From Rhizophlyctis rosea (lineage: Eukaryota > Chytridiomycota > Chytridiomycetes > Rhizophlyctidales > Rhizophlyctidaceae), in assembly GCA_027596075.1 (NCBI GenBank), contig JADGJC010000121.1, positions 47,968 through 111,967 of the forward strand: 64,000 nt of DNA, written 5' to 3'. The translations under genes were made by a program, and so were the position numbers. The notes beneath the pieces are model-generated. The model saw only the letters and a program-made list of their open reading frames with translations. It was not told where the DNA came from and did not search any database. Shown here piece by piece: positions 1 to 10,999 of this stretch (position 1 is the stretch's first letter; each line of letters starts with the position of its first letter).

Positions 1-676
1 TCAATCCAGTGATGGGTTTCACAACCTTCCACATACGGTAGAGAGAAACTAGCCCACTTTTTGATACTCTCAGCTGAAATGGAATCTATTTCCCCAGTCA
101 TGGCTGCGGCTCTTTGGACTATATCCTGTCCCATCAGTGGGTCTGCTAGCCACCTGCCTTGCTCAAGATGAAACTTTGCTGTCAGCCAACTGTTGTCAAT
201 GATGCGAACAGGGTAGATATGAAGCTTTTCGAAATCCTGGAATGGGGAGGAGATTTGGCGGTCTACAATTTGACGGTATTTGTGGTACGTAGGATTTGGC
301 CAAATTGACTTCGGTTTGGTCAATACGAGGGAACGCTGGTCCAAATATCTAACTTAGAGGTGCAAATCCCGTAAGTAGTATCAGTACTTCCAAGTCATAG
401 CGCACCACACACATTACACACATACCTCTCCAACACTTTTTGTTTTGTCTCCGGGTGTAACCACCAATAATTCTTCCTATTGTTGACTGCCGGCCGAGAG
501 GTACCTTCCAAAATCACTGACTCCACGTCAAGGTAGGGTTCTTCAAAACCATAGAGTCTTGACCAAGTTTCTGTGCCAGGCTGTTTGTAGTGGTCCTGGT
601 CAAGGTTTGGGAAAGGATGTGGAGTGTGAGAAGTCATCTTCGCCGCCTTCGCCTGTGGCCAGGACTTGGAATTCAC
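1..676 (-). CDS. Unknown protein, 5' part (runs off left edge)
   Basis: Minus-strand gene with ATG at 676, exon 426-676, a 77-bp intron (349-425, GTATGT...TTAG) and a second exon from 348 past the window edge. The splice keeps the frame open, joining ...KQKVLER to YLDQRSLVLTKPK. The visible part, about 200 residues, is rich in aromatic and charged residues (for example NYWWLHPETK and DNSWLTAKFHLEQGRW) and has no signal peptide or membrane segment. I do not recognise the family. The open frame across a well-formed intron and the protein-like composition support a real gene; the C-terminus is missing. Confidence 0.6.
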
Positions 677-1225
677 AGTCTAAACATTGTAACTGAAGGA
701 GGGAAAAGCAGGCAATGTGGAGTGCGGTGAAGTGAGCACTGAGGAGGCACAAGGAACTATAGAACTATGTAGGCACCTCTCAACGAGTTGAGAGTGGCGC
801 AGGTCTGTCTGTCCATGACTCCATGTGACCAAAACAGGCGCAAATTGGAGGAACTTCGAGCAACGGTTTGGGGGGTTGCCTCACCGCATCACTGATCAAT
901 GCACTGATGGGGTGTGAAAGTGATCCCCATCATCATCCATCAATGAACCCATTTTTGGTCTCACACGGATGGGACCATCAACCGTTCCTTCTCCCCCTCA
1001 TTTTCACTTTCCCACGCTCCCCTTCACTCCATCAACCTTCTTCCTATTCAGAACTATCACACTCACAATATCCAATAGAGGCTTCTTCATAGTACTGTTA
1101 CTCACTCAGCAGGTGCATGATTGGGAGTAGCACTCTCCGTTCGTTGTGACTGAGAAGCAGAACACATAACACTACTTCACCTGCACATAAAACGGGCGGG
1201 AAGAGGTCCGCAATATTGACCCACA
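677..1225. other. Intergenic, divergent promoter region
   Basis: Lies between the minus gene on the left and BDP1 on the right, so it should hold both promoters. A short open frame at 868-1092 lacks splice context or recognisable sequence and looks spurious. I see no clear TATA box or repeat. Confidence 0.5.
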
Positions 1226-4091
1226 ATGGAGCTCACGTCTTCAAGAGTCGGTAGGTACAATCCACTTACTCAACAGAACCGTCTCGCGGCTCGTAGGTAA
1301 TACCTGTGAACTCAATCCCCCTTACCCATCAACCAGATAAAGGTCCCGGGAAATTCGCCCCTGCACCAAAATTCAAACCCCGCGGACGCATCCGTCCAGC
1401 CGCTCCATCTTCATCAACTTCCGCACACACTACCGCTGATACACAGCAAACCACTCCAATCGCACCCTCGCCAGCAACTGCCTCGCCAGCAACCGCCGAA
1501 CCTCCTTCGAGGACAACACCATCCTCTCAAAATGCCTCACAACAATCCCAACAGCCACCAGCCCTCCTATCAGCAACTCAGTCGTCGGCAGTCTCTGACC
1601 TATCGCCAAGTGATGAACCTCCCGCTCTAGGGAAGGAGGTGCCCGTACCGTCTGCTGCTGGAGTCAGCCCAGTCGCTACGCAAGGCGCTACCCCGTCGAC
1701 AACTGCTTCCCAGTCTTCGTCGACGGCGGCCCCTCTATCAGATGGGAGTTCGGGAGTGACGCAGACTCCCACAGCTGCGACTGCCGCTGCGGCTGCTGCG
1801 GCTGCAGTTACGAAAAACAATGAGTTTGCGGTGCCTGCTCTGCCAAAGGATCGGAGGGCCTCAGTTTCTTCCGTTATCCATGATGTGAGTATGACCTCAT
1901 CAATTTTTGGAGGAACATTCATCTCTTTAGAATGATCGGTGTTGAAACATTGGATGGGGTCTGGTCCGAGGGTTGGTTGGAAGCTTGATTGGTGCTGCGG
2001 AGGATGGTGGATGAGTGGATTGTTGAGTTGATGCTTCAGTGATGTTGCATGATGTGGGATGCCGGGCCATTTGATGGTTGGTGGTGGTCCACTGACCGCA
2101 AGGGATCGCGGACTCTGATTATTTGGGTTCGAAAATCTTTTCTGTGGAATGCGTACTTATGATTCTTGATCCAGGTTTATGAAGAGGACTCGGACTACAT
2201 CGACAGGCCAGTTCAAGCAAGGGCAACCGCGCCACCAAAGGTGAGAGCATTGTCGATTCTCATTCAAAAAGATTATGAAAACTCATCGGAATCATCCATA
2301 GATCATCACCAAAAACGCGCCTCCACCTGTCGCAACCGCCTCACCACGCGCAGACAAAGGAAAAGGCCCAGCTCGTCGTCCCTCCATTATTTCACAGGAA
2401 CCAACACCTATGGAAATCGAACAAGAAGACGCCGCCATGGACGGCGAACCGGAGGAAGAAGAGCAGGGCGAGAAGGCCATCAGCGACATGACGATCTTCG
2501 AGCTCATCAAGGGCCCTTTTACGCAAGGAAAGCTGTCCAAGTGGGAAGAGCAGGAGAGAGCAAAAGCAAAGCCTCGCGGGAGAAAGCGTAAGAGGGAAGG
2601 GTCTGCCAGTGTTGCATCGGATCGGGCGGGAACGCCTGCAAGTAATGCCGGCGATATGGATGTCGATGAGGATGATCGTGCGGCTGTCAAGTCGAGTCCT
2701 TCCCCTGCGACTCCGGGTCCAAGGTACATCATGTCTCATTGTTCGTCTTTCCATAATAACCGTTGCTCATACTGGTTGTTCTCACCAAATCCAGCACCTT
2801 CGGTCCCAAAATGAAGCTTGTCAATGGGCGAATGGTCATCGACATGAACTCCTTGATGATCGAACAGGCCCGACCGGACGACGATGACGATCTCGAGCAC
2901 GTCGACGAAGGGCAAACACGATATGTGACGAGCATGTCGTTCTCCAAAAAGCAGCGATTGCGTAAATGGCGCTGGACTGATGAGAGTACGGAGAAGTTCT
3001 ATGAGGTTGGGATTCTCAGGATATGTTTTGGTTTTGAAAGAAAGCATTTGGGCTGACGTGGCATTTTACTGTGCAGGCGCTGTCGTACTTTGGGACCAAC
3101 TTCGAATTGATGAGTTTGATCTTTCCGGGGTTGGATCGGAAGCATCTGAGGAACAAGTACAACCATGAGGACAAGATCAACCCAAGCAGAGTTACGGCGG
3201 CTCAGCACAACAGGAAAGCTCCAGGTCTGTGTAACTTTGGCCAAATATTCTCTGATCAAAAGATCAAAAAGCCTCATGAATCTCCATACCTTCCTCATTG
3301 CAGATGAAAACCTCCGTGAACTGATGCGACAAACACAAGACGACCTCTTGGCTGGCCGCCGCCGAGAAGAATCCGAAGAAGCAGACGCAACACCACCAAG
3401 AGCTGCGTCAGCGACACCTGCGGCCGGCGCGGCAGATGCAGATGAAGACACCGAAACGGCCGCCGTCGAAGAACCCCGTGCGACCCCAACGCCACAACAA
3501 AGAACCTCCGAACCCGCTCGCCAACGATCCACCAGCATGACGCCGGAGGAATCGAAGGCTGCTGCTCTTGCGGCGAAGGCCACAGCAACGACGGCGAGCG
3601 ATGCACCGCCAGCAAGGATTCCTGCTCCGGTTGGGGATTCGCCAAGGAGGGGACGACCAGGTGGTGGACCATCGAAGTTTGCACCGAAAATCGGTCCAAA
3701 AGCCGTCCCTCGTCGTCGGAAAGCACCTGAAGCTCCTGCTTCCTCCGCCGCCGCCACCGCTACGGAAGAACCCACCCAACCCACACCAACATACGACCCC
3801 ATTCCCGCCACAGAACCCGAACCTCAATCCCAACAACCAGCACCAACAACCAGCAACACCACCCGCCCCCGCGCGATCCCGACCATCGCCACCGGAGCAC
3901 GCAAAGCCAAAGCATCAGCGATCATGACGCCGGCGATGCGGAAGTTGAGGGAGGGGCAGAGGGCCGTGAGTGTTTCTTCTGCTGAGGATGGTGCGGGAGA
4001 AGACGGGGATCTTGTTATGGAGGAATTGGGGAGTTCGAGGGGGGATGCGGTGGGGGGTGATGAGATGGGGGGTGAGGAGGGGGATTTGTAG
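1226..4091 (+). CDS. BDP1: Transcription factor TFIIIB subunit B'' (BDP1)
   Basis: BDP1 joins TBP and BRF1 in TFIIIB, which recruits RNA polymerase III to tRNA and 5S genes in the nucleus. Seven exons fit in frame (1226-1250, 1337-1884, 2175-2240, 2302-2723, 2795-3005, 3077-3224, 3304-4091), giving 735 residues. The extended SANT/Myb domain at about residues 408-465 is diagnostic: WRWTDESTEKFYEALSYFGT, then FELMSLIFPGLDRKHLRNKY and DKINP. The N-terminus has the basic GKFAPAPKFKPRGR motif typical of the family. Both flanks are low-complexity Ala/Pro/Ser/Thr sequence, and SKFAPKIGPKAVPRRRK near the C-terminus echoes the N-terminal motif. The start is chosen because the downstream frame has no ATG before the first conserved motif, while a 25-nt first exon (ACAATGG context) splices to it exactly. 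Confidence 0.93.
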
Positions 4092-4677
4092 GGGTGTGAG
4101 GTTTTGTGTTGTGAGTGGGAGGTTTGTGAGGGGTTCCTTGTGTGGAGGTTGCGGCTTTTTGGTTTTTCGATCGGTTGTGGTGTTTTGCAGGTTGTTGATT
4201 TGTGATAGTTATACCCGCTGTTTGTGCATTTTTGTTTTTGCATGTCGTGCTTCAGTCTAGTAAATAGTTTCCAGGAAAGGGGCACTTTTCCTTCTTTCTT
4301 CTGTTCTTGCTTGGGTTCCTGTATCTTGTACAAAAGTTTTTGTGTTCTTTGCTGTTATCTATTGAAGTGTGGCAGTCGATAAGTCTTGATTCTCATGTCC
4401 GAATTAGGAGTTGTGAAGTGGAATCCTCCCTGATATAACAATCGCTGTGTACACACGGCTGTCCGCTGTCGCGCCCACGCATCCAATTTGCAATCCCCCG
4501 CCATGCCCGAAAGGATTCCAGTGAATCACATCGGGACGGTAATCGGAACGATTAAAAAGAAAATCGATATTGACAAACGAATAAACACAAATGAAAAAAG
4601 CAAAGCCTATACAAATTACATGCAGCCAATCATCCTCCCCTCTTTCTCCTCCCCCAATCACCACCACAAACGCCCCA
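4092..4677. other. Intergenic between convergent genes
   Basis: Holds the 3' ends of BDP1 (plus) and the Aurora kinase gene (minus). The first 200 bases are G/T-rich. No gene or structured repeat seen. Confidence 0.6.
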
Positions 4678-6937
4678 CTACTCATCGTCATCCCCCGCAC
4701 CCGCCTCCGACTGCTTCAACCTCAAATGCGGAGGCACAGTCGCAGGATCCAACCCCAACTCCTCCGGAGTGTTGTACTTCAAGATCCACGGGTGCCGAAG
4801 CACCTGGTCGAGCGGGAGGCGTTGGTTGGGGTTGTGTTGTAGGAGCTGTGTGTGGTTTTTCGAATTTATGGTTGAGATGGAGAATGGGATGGAGGTGGTG
4901 AGTGTTTCGGTCCATAAGTTTCTTCCGCACGCCCCTTCACTCTCGTGATGATCTTGTGCAAAACGCCCGACCGTCACGACATTTGGTCATGCTTCAAACA
5001 TCATTCCACCAACACCCCTCCACCCCAATTCCCCTTCACGCCCGCGCAACATCCAAAGAACAAAACTCACCCTCCGAATCAAATCCGCAGCCTCAGGACT
5101 AACAAACTCTGGGATCTTCAAATCAACCTGCGCAATACGCTTATAGGTCGCCCGGTTGCTGCTCGGATCCTCAAACGGCGGACACCCGACAAGGAACTCG
5201 TACAGCAGCACGCCAAGAGCCCACAGGTCCACCTTGTCGTTGTGGTCGCGACCTTCGACCATTTCCGGTGGGAGGTAGTCGAGGGTGCCGCAGAGGGTTG
5301 TTCGTCTGATGAATGTAGTTCGATTATTAGATGGGTTCACGGGAATGATAAGGAACGGCGTGATGATGTTACCTGGCGTGAGGCGCATGGACTGACCAGC
5401 CGAAATCGCCGATCTTGAGTTCTCCGCGGACGCCCAGTAGCAGGTTTTCTTAATGTTTCCCAGCATCAGCTCATGCATTGTGTCCCACTTTCAACTTCCA
5501 AATCCCCGGCCGGCGGTGCATTCTCTCACCTGGCTTGATATCCCGGTGAATCACATGCTTCTTGTGCAGATACACCAACGCGTTCGTCATTTGCCCAATG
5601 TACTGCGGTCCAAATATTGTTAGCATAGCAAGAATAAGAAGTCATCTTTCACTGAAATCCACGCCTGACCTTTGCAGACTTCCTCTCCGTGAAACGACTG
5701 TACTTCTTCAACTGCTTGTACAGCTCTCCCTTCGCCGCATACTCCAGAATCAAATAAACGCGCTTCGCATCGTAGAAGTATCCGTACAGTCGCAAGATAT
5801 TGGGATGTCTGTCATATGACAATGCGCTTCATTAATCTCCCGTTGCCCAAACCTCCACCATATCTGTCTCTGAACCTTACCTCAAATGCGACTGGATTTC
5901 GATTTCTCTCCTCAACTGCTTCTCAATCCTCCCCTCCGTAAGCTCGCTCTTGAACAGAATTTTCAAGGCAACGATGTACCCGCTCCGCTTCTCGCGCGCA
6001 AGATACACGCGGCCAAACTTTCCTTTGCCCAGAGCGCGTCCCACATCGAAATCATTCAGGCACCATCGGTCTTTCCTGTTGTTCACAAGTGAGAATTCCA
6101 TGTTTTAAGGCCATGTGATGAATGCAAAAATATGATTCGGTGATTTCACTTACGGTTGTGCATTCTCATTGGTGTTGAGCGTCCCACGCTCCTCCTCGCC
6201 AGCATGGTCCTTGCTTTGCGTCGTTTCATTCCATCGAACAGATTTGGGAGATGGTGCAACCATTTGAGCGTTTCGTGCAGCAGCGCCAGCCGATATGTGC
6301 TGCAAAGGTGAAGGATCCTTCGCAGGCACCGTCCTTCTCGGTTCGTCCATATCCATATCCATTGACGTTGGGCCAGCCGGTTTGGCCTGTTGGTATTTCA
6401 TAGTTTGAGCTGGTTGGGCGTTCAGAGGCACTGGGCGAGGGTTTGCGGACGCAGTTGGTGCTGCGGCCTGCTTGACTATCACGCGTTTGGCCGCTGCTGC
6501 GGCAACGACGGTGGATTTTCCGGATGGGGAGCCGATTTGCATGGATGCTTGGTATTGAGTGGTGATGGTATCTTTGACGGTGGTTGGTTTTTGCAGGGCT
6601 TGACCGGTTGGCTTTCTGGCGGGTATTGCTGAGTCGTGGGTATTGATGGTGGCACTAGTGTGTTGGTTCACGGCGGTGCCCTTCGTCAAGGGTACTCGCA
6701 TAGCGCCTCGGAGTGCTTGAGACTGCATTTCAATAGGTGAACAAATATAAGTACACACAATTGTTTGCCTGTCCCGCAGACCGCCTATCTCAAAAAGCCA
6801 ACAGGCCTCAATACCTTATTTGCATTCAATCCGCCCATCATTGAAGAACTCGTTCCACCAGCAGCACCATTCTCCTTGTTGCCGATCGTGGCTGCCCGCA
6901 TCCTGTCTTCTAAAGATCGCACGGCTGCAGTCGACAT
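4678..6937 (-). CDS. IPL1: Aurora-type mitotic serine/threonine kinase
   Basis: Aurora kinases drive chromosome segregation and correct kinetochore attachment as part of the chromosomal passenger complex. Eight exons read in frame: 6815-6937, 6154-6722, 5881-6075, 5670-5808, 5530-5602, 5373-5448, 5071-5305 and 4678-4845 (525 residues). After an unstructured N-terminal region of about 235 residues, the kinase domain shows the P-loop GKGKFGRVY, catalytic lysine VALK, the Aurora signature [40 protein letters not shown] and the activation segment [16 protein letters not shown] with its phosphorylatable Thr. It ends with LRHPWI. The start ATG at 6937 precedes [13 protein letters not shown] and splices cleanly. 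Only one Aurora is in view, as is usual for fungi. All key catalytic residues are present. Confidence 0.96.
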
Positions 6938-9095
6938 TGCTGTAACGAACGGCGGACCGGCCAGTAGAGTGACAAGACGTAGAGGTTGTTGTCGTTGGAT
7001 ACTTGGGTCCTCCAGGGCGTGGGTGGATAGTATGGTTATCCTCTGGATAGACTACTGTATCAGGTTGTAAAAGGCGGGCGATGTGGATGGGTTGAGAGAT
7101 CTAGGCTATGTGTTGGGTTCTTGGTGAGGAGAGGGTATTTCCATCCAAGCCGGTGTTTCTACCTATAGCTGCTTAACACTTGGAAAAACAGAAAGTCAGC
7201 AAGATATGCTGGCGGATGAGTACTAGAGATGCGTGGGAAAGTGGTGGAAATGGAGTGGTGTCCGTCTTGCTTGCGAGCCACCGACTTGTTTGCAGTCGTG
7301 GGTGCATGTGGGCGGCTCACCTCATGTGGCGCATCCAACGCGACCGCCAATGTCTAATGTCCACTTCGACCGGACTGCGACGGGTCCTTGCAGAAATTCT
7401 TCATGACCACCTGAAAACCATAAGTTTCGGCCCATATAGCCATATGCTTGAACAGGGGAGTACTGATGCACATTGAACCCTATATGAATGTATATTGCAC
7501 TGGAGATAAAAAATCCCTCGTTATGGATGACTTCTTGTCCTCCGGAGCTTCAAACTTTAGGCCTGTCGATCCATGTATAAACCTCGGGGAAAGTGCTACC
7601 ATTCGACAAACTGACATTTCATATCTACCCGATGCCAACACTCCGCGCCTCCCCTTCATCATCTTTCCGGAATCCCAACACCACGCCACATAGCCACGTC
7701 ATGCTCGAATTTTGGCACAGGCTGCGCGGAGGGGAGTATGGTTTGTGAAGATATTGGAAGGTGGTGGAGAAAGGGATTGGGGTTTAGAACCTGTTGGACG
7801 AATGAGGGCTTATGTGGTTGGGTGACAGGAGAGTGAACACATGTAGTATATAATGCCGGGCTATTCATAATTTGGGGGTGGAGGGCTGATCAATCTGAAG
7901 GACGGTGCATATGAACATAGGGAAAATACCCACTTACTCGCAACCAACCTCATCCTCTCACCTCACTTCTCCATGGTCCATGCCAAACTAGCCACCCACT
8001 CTCTCATCATTCTTTTCTTGGGCCAATTTGTGGTCAGTATGATGTTTTTGATGCCCCCAACCAGACACAGGTCAGAGAAGAAAGGGTTGCCGTCGCTGTC
8101 AACGCCTCCTATAATGATAGCGTCATATTCGGCACAAATAGCAGCTCTATAGGATCCAGCGCAGGTTCTCTGTTCCAAACAGGGGAGATGAGTGCGGCCG
8201 TACTGGTGCTGCATATGCGTGATGAGCAGGCAAGCGTAACAATCAAGAACTGTGGAGCGGGAGAGATGATTCGTGAGAGTCACACAAACAGACGCACTCC
8301 AGGATGCACAACAGCAAATCAAACCCCAGCAACCCAGCAACCCGCGTTATTTTGTTGATCGTTCCTACTAAAGCAACCAGAACATACAATCAGCATGTGG
8401 GCAAAGGCATGACCCATCCAAAAGCAAGGTTTTGACGCGTCCTAGTGTCTTGAACAGTAACAAACCTTCAACCTTGCTTCCTCCACCGTGCTCTCCACTC
8501 TCCCCATTTGAAGGCTTCCATCATCCCACCACCACGGGGGTGTTTTGTTCATAGTTTTGGTATCCCTTAGTTAAGGAATACACAGTCAGAGCTGGCAATT
8601 AACAGCGAACCGTGTGAGAAAGCGGGAACGGGATTGTTGTTGTTATATGCTATCAATTGGTTTCATGGCCGGGAGTCAGCTGAGTGGACGGGGTTGTTTA
8701 TGGGAATCTTCAACATGAGAGGCACAGTTATTTTATCGATGATGCAATCACACAAAATCCGGCGTGGAATTGCAATGTCCAGGACGTCGGACCCCGCATC
8801 CGAAATTCCGGCGTGGATCGGGAAGGGAAGTAAGGGAACACATGGGCGGGTCTGACGAAATCATTGACTCAACCCAGAAGGGCTGAAAGGCGACTGCACA
8901 CTGCACGCCAAAGGTGTTGCCGGCACTGCAAAATTTACCACATTGAACATATAAACAATCTCCTGTCTTCCCACTTCGTTCCTCTTGCAGTCGTGTCTGC
9001 AGCAGCTTCAGTTCATCTCTTTGGATTCGATTGTCCTCTACTTCCTCTTTTCGAGTTTTTCGCGCATTTCCAAGTTTCCAACCATCGTTTCAAAA
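6938..9095. other. Long intergenic stretch, no convincing gene
   Basis: About 2.2 kb between the divergent Aurora and hydrolase genes. Only short, low-quality open frames are present. The most protein-like is on the minus strand at 7963-8340 (contains EYDAIIIGGVDSDGNPFFSD), which might be a gene fragment, but I could not extend it by splicing. A CT-rich tract lies just upstream of the hydrolase start. Confidence 0.45.
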
Positions 9096-9839
9096 ATGAC
9101 GGACCCCGGCCCCCTCCTTGTAATCATCCACGGCGCCCAGCACACCCCTTCCCACTGGCACACATTCGTCCGCGACCTCCAAAAGCGTCAAATTTTTGTA
9201 GAATACCCCGCAATGCCATCCACCGCACCTTCCAAAACCGATTTCAACCCTGCAAACCTAGGCGATCTCCACGCCGACACCGCCGCCCTCCACTCCGTCG
9301 TGGCCTCCTACTCCAATCGCAACGTCATCGTCCTAGCCCACTCTTTCGCCGGCCTTTGCGCAGTGCAAGCATGCTCCCTCCCAAACATCAAACACATAAT
9401 CTTCCTCACTGCCGGGATCCCCAAACCCGGTTCAAGCCTAGGTGCAACAATGCAAGAGCTGGCATCCAGATTCCCGGAGGGTGCATCGGACTTTAATTTC
9501 GAAAACCTTACCGTGCGTGTTAAAGACGTCGACCTCACCATAGATACACTCTACAACCCCTCCCAACGCCTCAACCCCACCGTGCGAAAATTTGTAGAGA
9601 GGATGCACCCGTTCTCCCTCAAATCCTACAATCAAGTGCCGGATTACCTGTCGTACGAGCATGTACCCAGTACCTATATAGTCTGCACGGGTGATAGAGC
9701 AATGAGTGGGGATATCCAGAAGCTCATGGCGGGGTGGGCTGGGAGTGAGGTTGTAGAAGTTGACGAAACGCATTGTGGGTTCTTGGTTAATCCTGCTAGA
9801 GTTGTAGACATTGTGGAGAAAATTGTTAAGAAATACTAA
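9096..9839 (+). CDS. Alpha/beta hydrolase
   Basis: Intronless gene of 247 residues with ATG in AAAAATGAC context. It has the alpha/beta-hydrolase fold signature: LLVIIHGAQHTPSHWHTF near the N-terminus (HG oxyanion-hole strand), a nucleophile elbow reading VLAHSFAGL (Ser about residue 84, with Ala in place of the final Gly of GxSxG), a GDRAM loop that may supply the acid, and ETHCGF near the C-terminus for the catalytic His. No signal peptide, so probably cytosolic. It resembles small esterases of the salicylate-esterase/MenH-like group, but substrate cannot be told from sequence. Neighbours give no pathway clue. The frame could extend upstream to 8985, but that part is CT-rich and begins without ATG. 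Confidence 0.88.
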   Translation: MTDPGPLLVIIHGAQHTPSHWHTFVRDLQKRQIFVEYPAMPSTAPSKTDFNPANLGDLHADTAALHSVVASYSNRNVIVLAHSFAGLCAVQACSLPNIKHIIFLTAGIPKPGSSLGATMQELASRFPEGASDFNFENLTVRVKDVDLTIDTLYNPSQRLNPTVRKFVERMHPFSLKSYNQVPDYLSYEHVPSTYIVCTGDRAMSGDIQKLMAGWAGSEVVEVDETHCGFLVNPARVVDIVEKIVKKY

Positions 9840-10290
9840 AGACATTTGCCTATGATCCAAATCATCTACAATTCTATGTGCACTTATGTACGCAATGCGC
9901 AGTTTCAGTTTGAAATGGCACTCTTGTAGGATCCCAATATTTTTGCATCATCGATACATGTTCATGACTGTGTTTAAGGCGTATATGCATGCCCATCTCT
10001 AGATTTTTGGGTTTGTTGGAGAAAATACAAGGCATCGTTACTTTGCACCCTTATGTATTACATTGACTAACATTTGTCACTTTCATGGTTTGTTTGCTTT
10101 TGACCGCTCTTAGAATTGGAAATTGGCAGACGCGTCACCAATTCCTCCTTTAACTCCGTTAACCAGACTAATCAGAGACTGAGTTTACACGTTGCTGCGC
10201 AGACCATTCGTAGCATTCAAACAGTCCATACCGACTGGGTATCAATGGCACACCAAGTACAGGAGATAATGTCTCAGAGATCTGATTCAT
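9840..10290. other. Intergenic
   Basis: AT-richer spacer of about 450 bp between the hydrolase and the frameshifted HD-domain gene. Nothing else recognised. Confidence 0.4.
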
Positions 10291-10999
10291 GTGATTCACA
10301 AGAACTATATGGGGGAGACGGTTTCGCGCGTCTACCTTATTGGCCTCGCCCTCCTGCACTCCTACCCCAAACTTCTCGCCCCCCACTTCCCCCTCCACCC
10401 TGGAGGACCAACCCATATACTATATCTCCTCCCTCCTCCACGACATCGGCACGACGGATGAGAACATCAGCAGTGTGGTATCGAGTTTCGAGTCTGCGGG
10501 TGGTATCTTGGCGAGGGGATGTGGTGCTGGAGAAGGGCGGTGAGAAGGGTGTTGCGGAGAGTTGTTGTGAGACGATTATCAGGCATCAGGATGTTGTGAG
10601 GAGGGGTTTTGTGAGTTCTAATACGGCGTTGATTCACTTTGCTACCTTGCTTGGTAAGTTTGTGCCGGCGCCCCCTTTGACTTTTTGTTATATCACTCCA
10701 GAAAAAAAAGTTTCCGTAGCCACTTCTACCATAATTCCGTCTACATGACTAATCCCGCCTTTCAATTCACACAAACTCTCTTCCTCATCTTCACCTCCCA
10801 ACCAACAGACAACACCGGCACAAACCGCCACCTCTTTCACCCGGCAACCCTTCAAGAACTCTACCGCGCCTACCCACGTGATGGCTGGTCGGCCTGCTCC
10901 ATAGCCGTCATCCACAAAGAATGTCAGCTCAAACCTTACTGCTTAACCACCCGCTTGGGCGAAGCAAGTTTGCAAGTGATGTTGAAGGCAATCCCTTGA
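10291..10999 (+). pseudogene. Cyanamide hydratase-like HD-domain gene, frameshifted
   Basis: The family (Ddi2/Ddi3 type) hydrates cyanamide to urea using an HD metal site. Family-like pieces occur in order but in three frames: SRVYLIGLALLHSYPK (about 10322-10370, frame 1), STLEDQPIYYISSLLHDIGT then TTDENI and FESAGGILAR (about 10395-10515, frame 2), and VLEKGGEKGVAESCCETII then RHQD to FATLL (about 10520-10655, frame 3). A good intron (GTAAGT at 10656 to ACAG) then joins to DNTGTNRHLFHPATLQELYR and GWSACSIAVIHKE, ending at TGA 10997. The shifts fall next to C and G runs and no GT-AG intron fits between the pieces. The first metal His expected in an N-H-S-x-R motif reads E-T-V-S-R. Either a decaying gene or a gene with two sequencing errors plus a changed residue. 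Confidence 0.75.

Noticed and set aside
1306..1935. Start of BDP1 at GTG 1306
   Set aside because: No ATG in this frame; splicing from the ATG at 1226 removes this segment and gives a better N-terminus.
2999..3811. 270-codon minus-strand frame opposite BDP1
   Set aside because: Ala/Ser-rich mirror of the low-complexity BDP1 exon; no motifs or splice support.
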